64,000 nucleotides of DNA. Source: Actinacidiphila epipremni (GTDB lineage: Bacteria > Actinomycetota > Actinomycetes > Streptomycetales > Streptomycetaceae). A program made the translations under genes and the position numbers. Numbering within the stretch: the stretch's first letter is position 1; each line of letters begins with the position of its first letter. The stretch spans positions 234,745-298,744 of the forward strand of contig NZ_JAATEJ010000007.1 of NCBI RefSeq assembly GCF_012034175.1. Reading direction: 5' to 3'. Below the pieces are notes generated by a model. It had not been told where the DNA came from, ran no database searches, and saw nothing but the letters and a program-made list of their open reading frames with translations. Positions 24,030 through 35,600 of the stretch are shown here, one piece after another.

Positions 24030-26267
24030 CTAGCCGCGTGCCCCGCGGCCGTGCGCGCCGGACCCGGGCGCGCTGCCGCGCTCGCCGCCGCGCCCGGTGT
24101 CGCCGGGCCCCGCCGGCACCGCCTGCGCGACGCCCGCCGGGACCGGCAGCCGGCCCACCGGCGCCGCGAGCTTCGCGGCCGTACGCGGCGCGCCCGCCGC
24201 CACCGCCGCCGGCACCGCGCCGGACGGCAGCGTGAGCGTCACCGCCGACTGGAGCAGCCCGGGCTGGACCCACCCCGACAGCCGCCCGGCGTAGGCCGTG
24301 CCGAAGGCGGTGGCGCCGAGCAGCTGGGCCTGCCGGGTGCCGGCCGGCATCGTCGCGTCGACCTGCACACCGGAGGGCGCGCTGACGGTGACGGCGGCGC
24401 CGATGCGGTACGCGGTGACCTTGCCGGCCTTCCACGCCGCGCTCCACGCGGCCCTGCGCTGCAGCTCGACGGCGATGTCGGAGGTGCGCAGGTTCACCGC
24501 CGGGGTGTTCGCGGCGAAGAGGCCGGCGTAGCCGGCGAGGATCTTCTCCAGCACCGGGTAGGCGATCCGGCCCTCGGCGAGGTTGGACTGGTGCATGAAG
24601 TGCGGGCGCGGGTTGTTGCCCAGCACGTGCCCGAGGTCGATCCGCGCCTCCAGCGGCACGATGTACGAGGCGTAGCCGGTGGCCGGGTCCAGCGGGGCGA
24701 CCAGGCAGGTGGAGGTGCCGGACGTGGCGCACGCCCCGCTGCCGCCCTGCGCGGAGTTGGTGTAGATCCAGTTGTACTCGTCGGTCTCCTCCTGCGCCGT
24801 CCCGGCGTTGTAGAAGACGTTCATCGGGAAGCGCGGCACCGTGACCGCGGGACCGACCGTCCGCTGGTCCGGCTCCCGGGAGTTGTCGCTCGCCAGGTAC
24901 TTCACGCCGAGCGAGCTGAGCGCGGGCGCGAGGTTGGGGTTGTCGGCGGGCTGCTGCGGCAGCACCTTCAGGCCGGAGTGCTCACCGGTCACCAACTCGC
25001 TGTTGTTCAGGCTCAGTCCGTGGGAGGCGGCCCAGGTGCGGTTGTCCTGGACGGCGGCGGTGATGTCGGCCTTGCTCACCCACTGCGTGGCGCCGCTCGC
25101 GGTGGTCAGGCAGCTCCACGGCACGACCGTGACGTTCTGCACGCAGCCCAGGAAGGGGTGCAGATAGGTGTGGTTGACCCAGCGGTAGCTGTTCTTGTCG
25201 TTCAGCAGCTGCGTGGCGAGCGGGTCGCTCGTCGTGTCGTGGTCGGACTTCCAGTCCTCGCTGCCGCCGCCGTTGAAGACGAAGTCGAAGGTGAAGCCGT
25301 GCGCGGCCGACCACTGCTCGGCGTAGGCGGCGTCGGCGGCGGTCATCCGGATCGGGTCGTCGTCCCCGCCGGTGCCGATCGGGCAGTCGACGTCTCCGGG
25401 CGTGCAGTTGAGGTCGGCGTTCCACCGGTCGTCGGCGAGGAAGACGTCGTCGACCTGCACCTCGAAGTAGTTGCGGTCGGCGCCGAGGTGGATGCCCTGC
25501 GTCATCCACTCCACGATGCCGCGCGCCAGCAGCCGGAACTGCTGCTGGTACTGGTTGTAGACGAACGGGATCACCAGCTCGCTGCGCCCGTCGTGGGTGT
25601 ACTGGCCGACGAGCACGCCGCGCTGGTCGCTGCCCGGGATGGGCGCGTCCACCAGCGGGGTGAAGGTCGTGCCGGCCGCCTGGGCGGCCAGCGGTGTCGC
25701 GAGGTAGCCGTAACTCTCGGCCTGGTAGGGGTCGTTGTCCTCGAAGGGCACCGCGCCCTTGAGGTAGCCGAAGTCGCCGGCGGCGCCCTGCGCGGTCACC
25801 TGGCCCTGGACGCCGTCGAGTTGGCCGATGTAGCCGCCGGTCTGCGCGTAGTTCAGCCCGACCGAGGGCTGCGCGTAGGTGTAGGCGTCGACCTGCCGGA
25901 TGCCGAAGGCGGTCTCGTACGCGGCGAGCGCGGCCATCTCGGCGGAGCCCGCGCCGAACGGGTTGTCGTTCGGCAGGACCACCGCCTGGAACTTGGCCCG
26001 CGGCCGGCCGGAGACGGTGTCGCTGAGGAAGCCCGCGGTGATCACCGGCCGCCCCGCCGCCGTCAGGTCCACCGTGGTGTAGGGGGTCCCCGCCCCGTCC
26101 AGCTCCGAGGTGACCGCCGCGGTCGCCGGCCCCCCGTCGTCGACCACCAGCACCCGCAGGTCCACCCGCGGCGCCGTCGCTGCGGCGTGCGCCGCGGTCG
26201 GCGTGACGGCGAGTGCCACCAGCGCCGCCGCGGAGGCGACCGCGGCGGCACGCAAAGTTCTGCCCAT
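24030..26267 (-). CDS. Secreted Agd3/CE18-like polysaccharide deacetylase
   Basis: A 745-residue exported protein: Sec signal (hydrophobic AAAVASAAALVALAV ending at AHA), then a Rossmann-like N-terminal domain (LRVLVVDDGG, PNDNPFGAG), a large central catalytic domain and a Pro-Gly-rich C terminus. Metal ligands are suggested by D273-D274 in FEVQVDDVFLAD and by H366-x3-H370 in WVNHTYLHPFL, and further conserved-looking motifs are TGEHSGLK and PHFMHQSNLA. This layout matches Agd3, the CE18 enzyme that de-N-acetylates fungal galactosaminogalactan and so makes it cationic and sticky; PelA has a comparable role. It is the first gene of the operon, with GGGGGAG seven bases before the ATG and a 337-base upstream region. 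Family assignment is from motifs only. Confidence 0.82.
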   Translation of the reverse strand: MGRTLRAAAVASAAALVALAVTPTAAHAAATAPRVDLRVLVVDDGGPATAAVTSELDGAGTPYTTVDLTAAGRPVITAGFLSDTVSGRPRAKFQAVVLPNDNPFGAGSAEMAALAAYETAFGIRQVDAYTYAQPSVGLNYAQTGGYIGQLDGVQGQVTAQGAAGDFGYLKGAVPFEDNDPYQAESYGYLATPLAAQAAGTTFTPLVDAPIPGSDQRGVLVGQYTHDGRSELVIPFVYNQYQQQFRLLARGIVEWMTQGIHLGADRNYFEVQVDDVFLADDRWNADLNCTPGDVDCPIGTGGDDDPIRMTAADAAYAEQWSAAHGFTFDFVFNGGGSEDWKSDHDTTSDPLATQLLNDKNSYRWVNHTYLHPFLGCVQNVTVVPWSCLTTASGATQWVSKADITAAVQDNRTWAASHGLSLNNSELVTGEHSGLKVLPQQPADNPNLAPALSSLGVKYLASDNSREPDQRTVGPAVTVPRFPMNVFYNAGTAQEETDEYNWIYTNSAQGGSGACATSGTSTCLVAPLDPATGYASYIVPLEARIDLGHVLGNNPRPHFMHQSNLAEGRIAYPVLEKILAGYAGLFAANTPAVNLRTSDIAVELQRRAAWSAAWKAGKVTAYRIGAAVTVSAPSGVQVDATMPAGTRQAQLLGATAFGTAYAGRLSGWVQPGLLQSAVTLTLPSGAVPAAVAAGAPRTAAKLAAPVGRLPVPAGVAQAVPAGPGDTGRGGERGSAPGSGAHGRGARG

Positions 26268-26604
26268 GAATTTTCTCCCCCGGCAGCCGCCGACTGCGCA
26301 TCGGCGTACTCCCGCTCACAACGGCTCTTTTCCGGCCGTATTTCCGGGAACCCATGGTGGATCATTCCGCGGAGGAATTGTGACCGTCCCGGGGAGGTCG
26401 TCGGAAGCCGGGCGAAAAGGGTGCCCCCTGCACCGAGGAGGGGAAGTGCAGGGGGTGCCGCCCACCTGCGGCGATGACCTTGGTCCGGGATACGCCGCGG
26501 GCGGATTATCGACCTGAATGATGAATGGCCGAGCATATTTTCGAGTGGTCACACGTACGGATTACATATTCGCCCGCATATTCGACGTAGGGCTCGCTGC
26601 GAGG
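26268..26604 (-). promoter_or_regulatory. Upstream region of the exopolysaccharide operon
   Basis: A 337-base stretch without a gene and less GC-rich than its surroundings. It has a leader hairpin (CCCCCTGCAC at 26424-26433 and GTGCAGGGGG at 26446-26455) and, further upstream, three copies of CATATT followed by CG or TTCG (26534-26539, 26565-26570, 26577-26582 regions) in an AT-rich island. The copies could bind a regulator. I looked for a cyclic di-GMP riboswitch and saw none. No clear -35/-10 pair stands out. Confidence 0.4.
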
Positions 26605-26805
26605 TCAGTCGATCGGCGGCGGCCCCGGCGCCGGGGTGGGCTCGGGCTGCGGCGGTACGGGGGCCGGCGGCGTCGGCGACGGCGGCGTCGGTACGGGGCC
26701 CGGGACCGGGTGCGGCTCGGGCGAGGGTGTCGGGTCGGGGCCCGGCACCGGCTCTTCCGGCGGTACCGGCACCGGGGGGAAGGTGTCCGGGGACGAGGTG
26801 GTCAT
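26605..26805 (-). CDS. Small proline-rich protein
   Basis: A 66-residue product that begins MTTSSPDTFPPVPVPPEEPV and continues as a Pro-rich chain (VPGPDPTPSPEPHPVPGPV type) to PGPPPID at its end. There is no signal peptide, cysteine or membrane segment. AGGGA seven bases before the ATG supports translation. Such a chain would be extended and could bind SH3-like or other proline-recognising surfaces, but no function can be assigned. It is divergent from the SpoIIE-type phosphatase gene. Low-complexity composition in GC-rich DNA leaves some doubt that it is a gene. Confidence 0.5.
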   Translation of the reverse strand: MTTSSPDTFPPVPVPPEEPVPGPDPTPSPEPHPVPGPVPTPPSPTPPAPVPPQPEPTPAPGPPPID

Positions 26806-26894
26806 CGGGTGTTCCCTGGATAGCGCGGTCCGGTCGCCCTCTCGCGTACCCGGCCGCCGCGGGCCCATGCGGTGCGCATCCGCCTGGCTCATGG

Positions 26895-26934
26895 CTTTTC
26901 CGCCCCTGGAAAACCGGACGGATCGGGGCATAAT
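26895..26934 (+). promoter_or_regulatory. Possible promoter and operator of the SpoIIE-type phosphatase gene
   Basis: CATAAT at 26929-26934 is a good -10 box, with CTGGAA 17 bases upstream (26906-26911). An inverted repeat TTTTCC-6-GGAAAA overlaps the -35 area. The mRNA leader would be about 85 bases. Confidence 0.4.
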
Positions 26935-27024
26935 GGGTGCCTGGAGAGCCCGGTGAGGCCGCCCCTGCGGCGGCCCCGCGGAATCGGCCTGTTCCCCCGC
27001 AGGTCCGACCCCCGGAGCGTGTGC

Positions 27025-29163
27025 ATGGCACTACCCAAGCGGCCGGCCCGCAGCCGGTACGACCCCAGGGTCGGCCCCCTCGTCGAGCCGGTCCGGCCGG
27101 CGGAGCCGGAGATCGGCCCGGGGGAGCGGCTGGCCCTGAACGGCATCGGCAGCTTCGACTGGGACCTCGACCGCGGCGTCTTCGAGCTCGACGAGCAGGG
27201 CCTGGAGGTCTTCGACCTGCGGCCCGACGAGTTCGACGCGCGCCTGGAGTCGCTGGTGCTGCGGGTCTCGCCCGAGGAGGGCGCCCGGCTCGACTACGCG
27301 CTGCGCCGGGCGCTCCAGGCGGGCCTGCGCAGCTACGGCGGCTACTTCCGGGTCACCCGCAGGGACGGCGTCAAGCAGTGGACCCACACCCAGGGCACGA
27401 TCCTGCGCGACGAGCGCGGCAACGCCTACCGCATCGTCGGCATCGTCCGGGACGCCACCGACGAGCTGACCCAGGCCCCCGAGGTGCCGGCCCGGGACAC
27501 CGGCGGCGACAGCCGCAGCATCGCCCCGGTCGTCCGGCTCACCACCGAGGCGCTGTCGAACGCGGTGAGCGTGGAAGACGTCACCGCCGTGGTGACCGGC
27601 GCGGGCGGCCTGGAGCGGTTCGGCGCCGACGGGCTGCTGCTGGGCCTGGTCGAGGGCGGCAACCTGCGGATCGCCGGCATCAGCGGCTCCCCGGTCGCCG
27701 GGCTGGACGGCACCGCGCCGCGCCGGCTGGACGGGACGCTGCCGCTCGGCGAGGCGGTCATGACCCAGCAGTCCCGCTTCGCCGCCTCCTTCCCCGAGCT
27801 GACCGAGCGCTTCCCCGCCGCCCGCGCGTACCTCACCGCCACCGACATGGCCTCCGCGGCCTTCCTGCCGCTGATCGCCCAGGGCCGCTCCATCGGCGGC
27901 CTCGGGCTCTTCTACCGCACCGGCTGCGACTTCACCCGCGAGCAGCGCGAGCTGTACGGGGCGCTCGCCGCGATCGTGGCGCAGTCGCTGCAGCGCGCCA
28001 TGCTCTTCGACCGCGAGCGCGAGGTCGCCACCGAGCTCCAGGAGTCGATGCTGCCGCGCGACATCCCGCGCTTCGCCGGCGTCGGCATCGCGGTGCGCTA
28101 CCACGCCGCCTCCAGCGGCCGGGAGGTCGGCGGCGACTGGTACGACGTGGTGGCGCTGCCGCAGAACCGGGTCGGCCTGGTCGTCGGCGACGTCCAGGGC
28201 CACGACACGCACGCCGCCGCCGTCATGGGCCAGCTGCGGATCGCGCTGCGCGCCTACGCCGCCGAGGGCCACCCGCCCTCCACCGTGCTGGCCCGCGCCT
28301 CCCGCTTCCTCGCCGAGCTGGACACCGAGCGCTTCGCGACCTGCGCGTACGCCGAGCTGGACCTGGCCACCGGCACCGTGCGCGCCGCCCGCGCCGGGCA
28401 CCTGGGCCCGCTGGTGCGGCACACCGACGGCCGCACCGGCTGGCCGCATGTGCGCGGCGGGCTGCCGCTGGGCCTGGCCACCGCCGTCGACATGCACGAG
28501 TTCCCCGAGACCCGGCTGGACCTGGTGCCCGGCGAGACGCTGGTGTTCTGCACCGACGGGCTGGTCGAGGAGCGCGGCCTGGACATCACGATCGGCATGG
28601 AGGCGCTGGCCGAGGCCGTACGGGACGGCCCGCGCGAGGCCGAGGAGCTGGCCGGCGACCTCGCCGGCGACCTGTGGGAGCGCTGGGGCTCGCAGGACGA
28701 CGTGGCGCTGCTGGTGCTGCGCCGCGACCCCGACCCGGGCACCCACCGGGCGCCGCGTATGCACTCCTACGTCCACCAGGCCGACCCCGAGGGCCTGGCC
28801 GACGCGCGGGTGGCGCTGCGCCAGACGCTGGCCGGCTGGAAGCTGGCCGAGCTCGCCGACGACGTGGAGCTGGCCGCCGGCGAGCTGCTGGTCAATGTGC
28901 TGCTGCACACCGAGGGCGGCGCGGTGCTGACCCTGGAGGTGCTGCCCGAGCCGGTGCGCCGGATCCGGCTGACCGTGCAGGACCGCTCCAGCGTCTGGCC
29001 GCGCCGCCGCAGCCCCGGCGAGGCCGCGACCTCCGGCCGCGGGCTGCTGATGATCGACGCGCTGGCCAGCCGCTGGGGCGTCGAGCCGCGTGGCGACGGC
29101 AAGGCCGTGTGGTGCGAGTTCGGCCCCGCCGCCGGCCGGCGGTCCGGCGTCAGCCGACGGTGA
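27025..29163 (+). CDS. PAS-GAF-SpoIIE phosphatase with C-terminal anti-sigma-type ATPase domain
   Basis: A 712-residue soluble signalling protein. In order: a PAS domain (about 35-155, [19 protein letters not shown]), a GAF domain (about 175-325), a SpoIIE/PP2C serine phosphatase domain (about 340-560) with metal-binding D371 and D374 in [12 protein letters not shown] and VVGDVQGHD, and an HATPase_c domain of the RsbW type (about 580-700, [31 protein letters not shown]). Proteins of this kind dephosphorylate anti-sigma antagonists and may also bind or phosphorylate them, coupling a sensed signal to sigma factor release in stress or development. No partner gene is adjacent. Its 3' end overlaps the convergent secreted-protein gene by 14 bases. 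I chose the ATG at 27025; upstream starts would add a basic tail without domain. Confidence 0.92.
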   Translation: MALPKRPARSRYDPRVGPLVEPVRPAEPEIGPGERLALNGIGSFDWDLDRGVFELDEQGLEVFDLRPDEFDARLESLVLRVSPEEGARLDYALRRALQAGLRSYGGYFRVTRRDGVKQWTHTQGTILRDERGNAYRIVGIVRDATDELTQAPEVPARDTGGDSRSIAPVVRLTTEALSNAVSVEDVTAVVTGAGGLERFGADGLLLGLVEGGNLRIAGISGSPVAGLDGTAPRRLDGTLPLGEAVMTQQSRFAASFPELTERFPAARAYLTATDMASAAFLPLIAQGRSIGGLGLFYRTGCDFTREQRELYGALAAIVAQSLQRAMLFDREREVATELQESMLPRDIPRFAGVGIAVRYHAASSGREVGGDWYDVVALPQNRVGLVVGDVQGHDTHAAAVMGQLRIALRAYAAEGHPPSTVLARASRFLAELDTERFATCAYAELDLATGTVRAARAGHLGPLVRHTDGRTGWPHVRGGLPLGLATAVDMHEFPETRLDLVPGETLVFCTDGLVEERGLDITIGMEALAEAVRDGPREAEELAGDLAGDLWERWGSQDDVALLVLRRDPDPGTHRAPRMHSYVHQADPEGLADARVALRQTLAGWKLAELADDVELAAGELLVNVLLHTEGGAVLTLEVLPEPVRRIRLTVQDRSSVWPRRRSPGEAATSGRGLLMIDALASRWGVEPRGDGKAVWCEFGPAAGRRSGVSRR

Positions 29164-30736
29164 GCGCCGTGTCGTCCACGACGAACGACGTCTGCAGCTT
29201 GGAGCCCTCCGTCCCGGTGAACTTCACCGTGACCGTCTGCCCGGCGTAGCCGCTCAGGTCGAACGAGCGCTGCGTGAAGCCGGCCGCGGCATTGGTGTTG
29301 GAATACGTCGCGAGCGTGCTCAGCACCGTCCCCGAGGAGTTCAGCACCTGCACCTTGAGGGTGTCGTAGGCGGTGCTGCCGGTCTCTGCGGTGTCGATGT
29401 GCAGCCAGAAGGCCAGCCGCGCCGCGCACCCGGCGGGGATCGCCACCGACTGGGAGAGCGTGTCGGTGGTCGCGGTGCCGTAGCCGTCCAGCCACGCCTT
29501 GTACGAACCGGCGTGCGCCGCCTCGCCGCTGGAGCTGGTGATCACCCCGCTGCTCGCCGACCACGACGAACTCCCCGACTCGAAGCCGGGGTTGGCCAGC
29601 AGCTGCCGGGAGGTGCAGCCGCCGGACGGCGGCGTGGTGGGCGGGGTCGTCGGCGGGTTGGTGCTGCCGCCGCCCGAACCGGACAGCCACGCCGTGGCGT
29701 TGAGCGCGAGCGCGGCGTCGGTGCCGGCCGGGTCGTTCCAGCCGTCGTAGAGGGTGTTGCCCGACTGGCCGGTGCCGTCGTCGACCGGCGAGCTGTCGCC
29801 CCAGATCGCCACCCGGCCGCTGCCGAAGGTGCTGGTGACGAAGAACGCGCCGGTGTTGCCGGAGTAACCGGTGCGGTACACCAGGCCCTTGACGCTGCTG
29901 TTGTCCGAGGGGTTCAGCGTGAAGGTCGTGCCGTCCCGCAGGATGCTGCCGGTGACGGTGCCGAACGGGCCGTGCAGCACCGGGTCGGAGGAGCTGGCGA
30001 CCGCCCGCGGGTTGTCGGTGCTGATGTCGAGCTTGTCGACCGAGAAGCCGAACGGGTCGGTGTTGTCCACCCCGTTGTTGGTCAGCAGGTCGCTGATCAC
30101 GCACGGCGAGTCGCAACCGTCGTTGTTGCGGTCGCTGTTGTTGTGGTCCGAGATCAGGAACAGGCCGCCGCCGTTCTTCACGAAGGTCATCACCGCGGTC
30201 TTCTCCGCGGCGCTGAGCTTCACGTTCGGCTCGGTCAGCACGAAGGTGTCGAACTTGCTGAGGTCCTGCGCGTTGGAGCTGCTGCCGTAGGTGATGGTGC
30301 GGCCGGACGGCAGGGTGTTCAGGCTGTAGCCGCCGGCCTTCTGCAGGGCCACGCCCCACGAGGACAGCGCGCCGGTCCAGTCGGTCTCGGCGTTCGGGGA
30401 GGAGTCCTGGCCGAGCGGGTCGGGCTGGCTGGTGCTGATGATCCAGTCGGCGTTGCCGGCCGTCTCGGCCTTGGTGTTGTCGAAGAGCACCCGGTGGGTG
30501 GCCGCCGCCGCGGGCGCGGCGGCGGTCGGCGCGGCCTGCGCGCTGCCGCCGGCCGCGACACCCGCGGCGGCCAGGGCCGCGGCGCCCACGACCGCCGACG
30601 CGGCGAGCGCGAGCCTGCGCGGCCTCAGGCGGGCGGTGCGGCCGGAGCCGGTGGAGCGGCCCGAGCCGTGGGAGCGGGTGGAGCCGGTGGTGTGGGCGAC
30701 GACGGGCGGAGTGTGCGGGACACGGGAGCCGGGCAT
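29150..30736 (-). CDS. Secreted protein with DUF4350/Gldg-like domain and carbohydrate-binding-like tail
   Basis: A 528-residue exported protein. A long N-terminal signal has a basic section ([14 protein letters not shown]) and a hydrophobic core ending near AQAAPT. Residues 80-345 resemble DUF4350/Gldg-type flavodoxin-like domains ([55 protein letters not shown]), found in proteins of uncertain role. A Thr-Pro linker ([10 protein letters not shown]) leads to a beta-sandwich of about 140 residues ([19 protein letters not shown]) like those seen in metalloproteases and glycanases. It could bind or cut an extracellular polymer, but no catalytic residue set is recognisable. It converges on the phosphatase gene, overlapping it by 14 bases. 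Name and function are tentative. Confidence 0.75.
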   Translation of the reverse strand: MPGSRVPHTPPVVAHTTGSTRSHGSGRSTGSGRTARLRPRRLALAASAVVGAAALAAAGVAAGGSAQAAPTAAAPAAAATHRVLFDNTKAETAGNADWIISTSQPDPLGQDSSPNAETDWTGALSSWGVALQKAGGYSLNTLPSGRTITYGSSSNAQDLSKFDTFVLTEPNVKLSAAEKTAVMTFVKNGGGLFLISDHNNSDRNNDGCDSPCVISDLLTNNGVDNTDPFGFSVDKLDISTDNPRAVASSSDPVLHGPFGTVTGSILRDGTTFTLNPSDNSSVKGLVYRTGYSGNTGAFFVTSTFGSGRVAIWGDSSPVDDGTGQSGNTLYDGWNDPAGTDAALALNATAWLSGSGGGSTNPPTTPPTTPPSGGCTSRQLLANPGFESGSSSWSASSGVITSSSGEAAHAGSYKAWLDGYGTATTDTLSQSVAIPAGCAARLAFWLHIDTAETGSTAYDTLKVQVLNSSGTVLSTLATYSNTNAAAGFTQRSFDLSGYAGQTVTVKFTGTEGSKLQTSFVVDDTALTVG

Positions 30737-31049
30737 CCGTCAACCTCCAGGTGGGGGGCGGTGGGTGGGGGTGCGGGGAACGATTCTGCGCGCGTAGAAA
30801 ATGTGACCGATGTGTCGTGCGTTACCACGGGATGAACGCTGCCGGTCGGCTCCCCGCGACCGCCGGGGATCCCGCCGGATTCACCCGCACGAGGGAGTGT
30901 CGGCCGGCCGGGTTGCGCCGGGCGGGTGGCGCAGCCGCATGGACCGGCCCGGCGCGGGTACCCGCGCGTGGTGGGCGGCCGGCCCGCGCCATGCCCGCGT
31001 CCGGCCCGCGCGCCCGTCCCGCACGGCCCGTGGCACGAGGAGGAGCACC
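30737..31049. other. Divergent intergenic region, no gene seen
   Basis: A 313-base gap between the secreted protein (minus) and the aldehyde dehydrogenase (plus). It is GC-rich with one less GC-rich spot at about 30790-30840 (GCGTAGAAAATGTGACC) that may hold the minus-strand promoter. A strong GAGGAGGAG ribosome site closes it at 31036-31044. No operator stood out. Confidence 0.4.
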
Positions 31050-32441
<1,392 letters not shown>

Positions 32442-32470
32442 GCCCACCCGGCTCCGTATTGTCATGTACA

Positions 32471-32514
32471 TCTGCCTCCCCATGGGGAACCGATTTCACC
32501 CATGGGGAGGCAGA
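32471..32514. terminator. First of three stacked hairpins (perfect 16-bp stem)
   Basis: Arms 32471-32486 (TCTGCCTCCCCATGGG) and 32499-32514 pair perfectly around a 12-base loop. It lies between convergent genes and can act in both directions. A T-rich run follows at 32516-32537 on the plus strand (GTCTTTGGAATCTTTGG). Confidence 0.8.
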
Positions 32515-32540
32515 GTCTTTGGAATCTTTGGAGTCTTTGC

Positions 32541-32584
32541 CGCTCCGGGACCCGCGAGGCCCTCACCCCGCGGGTCCCGGAGCG
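32541..32584. terminator. Second stacked hairpin (perfect 16-bp stem)
   Basis: Arms 32541-32556 (CGCTCCGGGACCCGCG) and 32569-32584 pair perfectly around AGGCCCTCACCC. The loop shares GGCCCTCAC with the third hairpin, so the two look like diverged copies of one element. Confidence 0.75.
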
Positions 32585-32589
32585 TGTCA

Positions 32590-32629
32590 CCCCGGGGCCC
32601 GCGCGGCCCTCACCGCGCGGGTCCCGGGG
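32590..32629. terminator. Third stacked hairpin (17-bp stem, one G-U type mismatch)
   Basis: Arms 32590-32606 and 32613-32629 pair along 17 bases with one position that would be a G-U pair in RNA. It ends 13 bases before the stop codon of the convergent GH3 gene. Confidence 0.7.
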
Positions 32630-32641
32630 CGCGCCCACCGG

Positions 32642-35600
32642 TCAGGTGACCGTCCAGACGAAGGTCGCGGTGTCCGCCGCGCCCCTGCCGTCCGAGGCCG
32701 TCACGCTCACCGTGCTGGTGCCCTTCGCGGTCGGCGTGCCGGAGATCAGCCCGTCCTTCGCGATCGAGAGCCCGGCCGGCAGGCCCGTCGCGGTGAAGGT
32801 CACCGCGCCGCCCGACGACACCTTCGCGGCCACCGGCAGCGACACCGCCTTGCCCGAAGGCCCGCTCATGCCCTGCGGGTTGACCACCGCGACGGACGCC
32901 GACGCCGTCGTGGCCGCGTCGACCGTCCTGGCCGTCATCGCGGTCGCCACGTTGAGCGTCCCGGTCAGCGGCAGGTTCCGCGAGGAGTCGCCCACCGAGA
33001 TCTGGTACGCGCCGGCCGCCGTCGTCCAGGACGACGACGCGGTGTTCCAGTACGCCAGGTCGTGCGCGGTCACCGTGAAGGTCACCTTGGCACTCGCGCC
33101 CGGCTGCAGGTCCACCCGCTGGAATCCCTTGAGCTGCCTGGCCGGCTCACCGGTGGACGCCGGGTCGCCGACGTAGAGCTGGGCGATCTCCGCCCCGGCC
33201 CTGCTGCCGGTGTTGGTGACCGTGGCGCTCACCGTCGCGTTGCCGTTGCCGTCCAGGCCGCCCACCTGGAGCCAGGAGAAGGAGAAGCTGGTGTACGACA
33301 GCCCGAACCCGAACGGGAACAGCGGCGTGATGTTCTGCGCGTCGTACCACCGGTAGCCGACCTTCAGACCCTCGCTGTACTGCACGTTGCCCTGCCCCGG
33401 CCACTGGGCCGCGGTGTGCGCCGGCACGTCGCCCAGCGAGGCGGGGAAGGTCACCGGCAGCTTGCCGGACGGGTTGACGTCGCCGAACAGCAGCGCGGCG
33501 AGGGAGTTGCCGACCTCCTGGCCCGCGTACCACTCCTCCACCACGCCCTTGACCTGCCCGAGCCACGGCATCGTCACCGCGGAGCCGGTGTTGAGCACCA
33601 CGACGGTGTTGGGGTTGGCCGCCGCGACCTGCTGCACCAGCGAGTTCTGGTTGCCCGGCAGGTCGATGTTCGCCTGGTCGGTGCCCTCGTTCTCGCCGTA
33701 GCCCACGCACACGATCGCCACGCTCGCCGCACGCGCCGCGTTGACCGCCGCGCCCACGTCCGTGCCGTCGTTGTACGTGACGCTCGCGCTCGTCCCGGCC
33801 CGCTTCTTGATCGCGTCGATCGGCGCGATCGTGCCCGAGCTGGTCGAGGTCGCGCTGCCGCCGCCGACGCTGCGCACGCCCGCGCCGCCGTCCGGGCCGA
33901 TCACCGCGATGGAGGTGGCGTTGGCGCCGCTGAGCGGCAGCACGTTGCCGCTGTTCTTCAGCAGCACCGTGCCCTGCTCGGCGACCTGCCGCGCGGTGGT
34001 CTGGTGCGCGGCGCTGGTCACCACCGAGTCGCGGTTGCCGCTCTTGTGCTTCTCGAACTCGCCGAAGGCGAACATCTGGGTCAGCACCCGGGTCACCATG
34101 GTGTCCAACGTCGCCTGGCTGACCGACCCGTTGGCGACCGCCTGGGCCAGGAAGTCGGCGTAGAAGTAGCCGCCCGGCATCTCCACCGTCATGCCGTTGT
34201 TGGCCGCGTCCACCGTGGAGTGCGCGCCGCCCCAGTCACTGGTGACGAAGCCGTTGAAGCCCGCCTCCTGGTAGAGGCCCTTCTTCAGCAGGTCCGCGTT
34301 CTGGCACGCGTACACCCCGTTGACGGTGGAGTACGCGCACATCACCGACGCCGACGCGCCCTTGCTGACCGCCGCCTGGAAGGCCGGCAGGTAGATCTCG
34401 TGCAGCGTGCGCTGGTCCACGATCGCGTTGTCGGCCGGCCCGTTGCGGTTGGTCTCCTGGTTGTAGACCGCGACATGCTTGGCCTGCGCCATCACGCCCT
34501 GGCTCTGGATGCCCTGGATGCTCGCGGTCGCCATCTGCGCGCTCAGGTACGGGTCCTCGCTGTAGGTCTCGAACGCCCGTCCCCAGCGCGGGTCGCGCAC
34601 GATGTTCATCGTCGGGCCAAGCGCCACGTCCGCGCCCTTGCCCGCGAACTCCGCGCCGGCCACCGTGCCGTACTGCTTCTGCAGCCCGGTGTCCCACGTC
34701 GCCGCCGACGACACCGCGGCCGGCAGCTGCGTCACCCCGCCGAAGCCGTCGCCGACGCCGCTGGGCCCGTCGTGGTAGCCCATCGCCGGGATGCACAGCG
34801 ACGGGATCGCGTCGGTGTTGCCGATGTACGGGTACGCCTGGCCGTTGCCGTGCAGCATCGTCAGCTTCTGCGCCTGCGTCATGTGCGAGAGCACCTGCGC
34901 GACCCGGTCGGCGACCGGCGCGGTCGAACCGACCCACGGGCACACCCCGTTGCCGCCGTCACCGCCGGTGCCGCCGCCGGGCGGCTCGGTCTGGCCGCCG
35001 CCGGGGGAGAGCACCTGCACCTCCCACAGCGAGTAGCCCCACTGGGTCGCGCGCTGCGTGCCGTAGATCCGCACATAGCGGGCGTGCGCGGTGAAGTCGT
35101 GGGTCTCCACGCCGCCGTTGCCCGCCGTGGTGGAGTAGGCGTTCGCCCACGTCGAGCCGTTGTCGCTGGTCTGGATCTGGTACGCCTTGCCGTACGCGGT
35201 CTCCCAGTTGAGCGTCACCCCGCAGATGTCCTGCGAGGAGCCGAGGTCCACCTGGATCCACTGCGGGTCACTGGCCGCCGACGACCAGCGCGTACCGGTG
35301 TTGCCGTCGAAGGCCGCCGACGCCGGGAAGGTGCCGTCGTCCTGCGTGGAGGACGCGGTCGCCGGCCGGCCGGTCGCCGCGCCGGAGTTGCCGCACGCGC
35401 CCGGCGTGGTGCCGCCACCGCCGGTGGTGCCGCCGGTGCCGCCGCCGCCGGAGCCGCCGTAGACCTGGAACTCCCACAGCGAGTAGCCGTACTGCGTGGC
35501 GCGCTTGGTGCCGTTCACCCGCACGTAGCGGCCGGTGCCGGACACCGTCAGCGACTGGTTGCCGCCGGTCGCCGTGGTCGTGGAGTAGACGTTGGACCAG

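Noticed and set aside
26268..26604. Cyclic di-GMP or cyclic di-AMP riboswitch upstream of the Agd3-like gene
   Set aside because: Pel systems are cyclic di-GMP controlled, so I looked for GEMM-like and ydaO-like conserved segments, but none is present.
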